Assembly (NCBI RefSeq): GCF_001010415.1
Contig: NZ_JPLE01000043.1
Coordinates: forward strand, 1 to 64,000
Source: Xanthomonas pisi DSM 18956
GTDB taxonomy: Bacteria > Pseudomonadota > Gammaproteobacteria > Xanthomonadales > Xanthomonadaceae
Reading direction: 5' to 3'
Length of the DNA: 64,000 nucleotides
The notes under the pieces are model-generated. The model had not been told where the DNA came from. It worked only from the letters and a program-made list of their open reading frames with translations, and did no database searches. The position numbers were made by a program, and so were the translations under genes. Each line of letters starts with the position of its first letter. The first letter of the stretch is position 1. Of this stretch, positions 63,799 to 64,000 are shown piece by piece.

Positions 63799-64000
63799 TG
63801 CTTTACGCGCAAGTCCACCTCACGCTGCCCGACTGGATCCACGCGCATGTCGACGACAGCCGCGCCTATCCCAGCGACGAGGACAAGGTGGCGCTGGCAA
63901 TCGAACTGTCGCGAATGAATGTGCGCGAGCGCAGCGGCGGCCCGTTCGGCGCCGTCGTGTTCGGCCCGGACCACCGCATCATCGCTGCGGCGGTGAATCG
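63798..64000 (+). CDS. Nucleoside deaminase (guanine deaminase-like), N-terminal fragment
   Basis: The first 67 codons of a deaminase of the cytidine/deoxycytidylate family: LYAQVHLTLPDWIHAHVDDS, ALAIELSRMNVRERSGGPFGAVVFGPDHRIIAAAVN. The GGPFGAVV strand precedes the zinc-binding HAE motif, which is beyond the window. Guanine deaminase or tRNA adenosine deaminase-like are both possible. Confidence 0.75.
   Translation, partial: MLYAQVHLTLPDWIHAHVDDSRAYPSDEDKVALAIELSRMNVRERSGGPFGAVVFGPDHRIIAAAVN

Noticed and set aside
61821-63974. Minus-strand frame of about 717 codons across the exporter and lipoprotein genes
   Set aside because: Covers several plus-strand genes with good starts and has shadow-type composition.

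Overview
The window is a chromosomal segment from a high-GC gammaproteobacterium, almost certainly a Xanthomonas (Xanthomonadaceae). The main reasons are these. The TPR/GT41 protein at 9914-11620 matches the 568-residue X. campestris OGT, with His218 and Lys388 in register. The proline iminopeptidase has the 313-residue length and the S110/H294 positions of the X. citri enzyme. There is an ahpC-ahpF-oxyR locus, a GH30 glucuronoxylanase beside three secreted subtilases, and interspersed GGATTCG heptads and REP-like hairpins of the kind common in Xanthomonas. I cannot fix the species.

Left part (1-16.8 kb). The 5' end of tuf is preceded by tRNA-Thr, tRNA-Gly and tRNA-Tyr behind a clear promoter. 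A long minus-strand housekeeping operon follows: TPR protein, lolB, ispE, tRNA-Gln, prs, rplY, pth, ychF. hemA, prfA and the OGT gene diverge from it on the plus strand with stop/start overlaps. moaB, a PPK2-type polyphosphate kinase, an unknown membrane protein and a coupled yihY-tlpA-acyP operon complete this part.

Middle (16.8-41 kb). It begins with wrbA and a DUF2069 gene, then secreted plant-cell-wall and protein degrading enzymes: xynC and three paralogous subtilases, the largest preceded by a Clp-like site. ilvE and sufT follow. The proton-translocating transhydrogenase genes come next, with pntA1 separated from pntA2-pntB by a divergent three-gene operon: ECF-type sigma factor, single-pass membrane protein (likely anti-sigma) and a secreted protein with LTxxQ-like repeats. 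A TetR gene and a divergent hydrolase share two perfect palindromes. Two tandem DUF1631 paralogues close the region.

Right part (41-64 kb). A tightly overlapping operon encodes a nitroreductase, a FEN-like exonuclease, a Nudix hydrolase and an N-formylglutamate amidohydrolase-like protein. Next are an isolated lower-GC gene of unknown function, pip and prmC. The peroxide-defence locus ahpC-ahpF-oxyR has a recognisable OxyR site. Further genes are rnk-like, tal, a DJ-1/PfpI gene, msrA, a SnoaL-like secreted protein, a LuxR/CHASE3 hybrid kinase/response-regulator operon, a GST plus DUF2007 pair, glnS, a DMT exporter, two small lipoproteins and the start of a nucleoside deaminase.

No insertion sequence, prophage, CRISPR array or rRNA gene was seen. 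Accessory character is limited to the 44.2-45.1 kb gene and repeat-rich intergenic stretches, chiefly 11.6-12.0, 17.8-18.3 and 29.1-29.9 kb.
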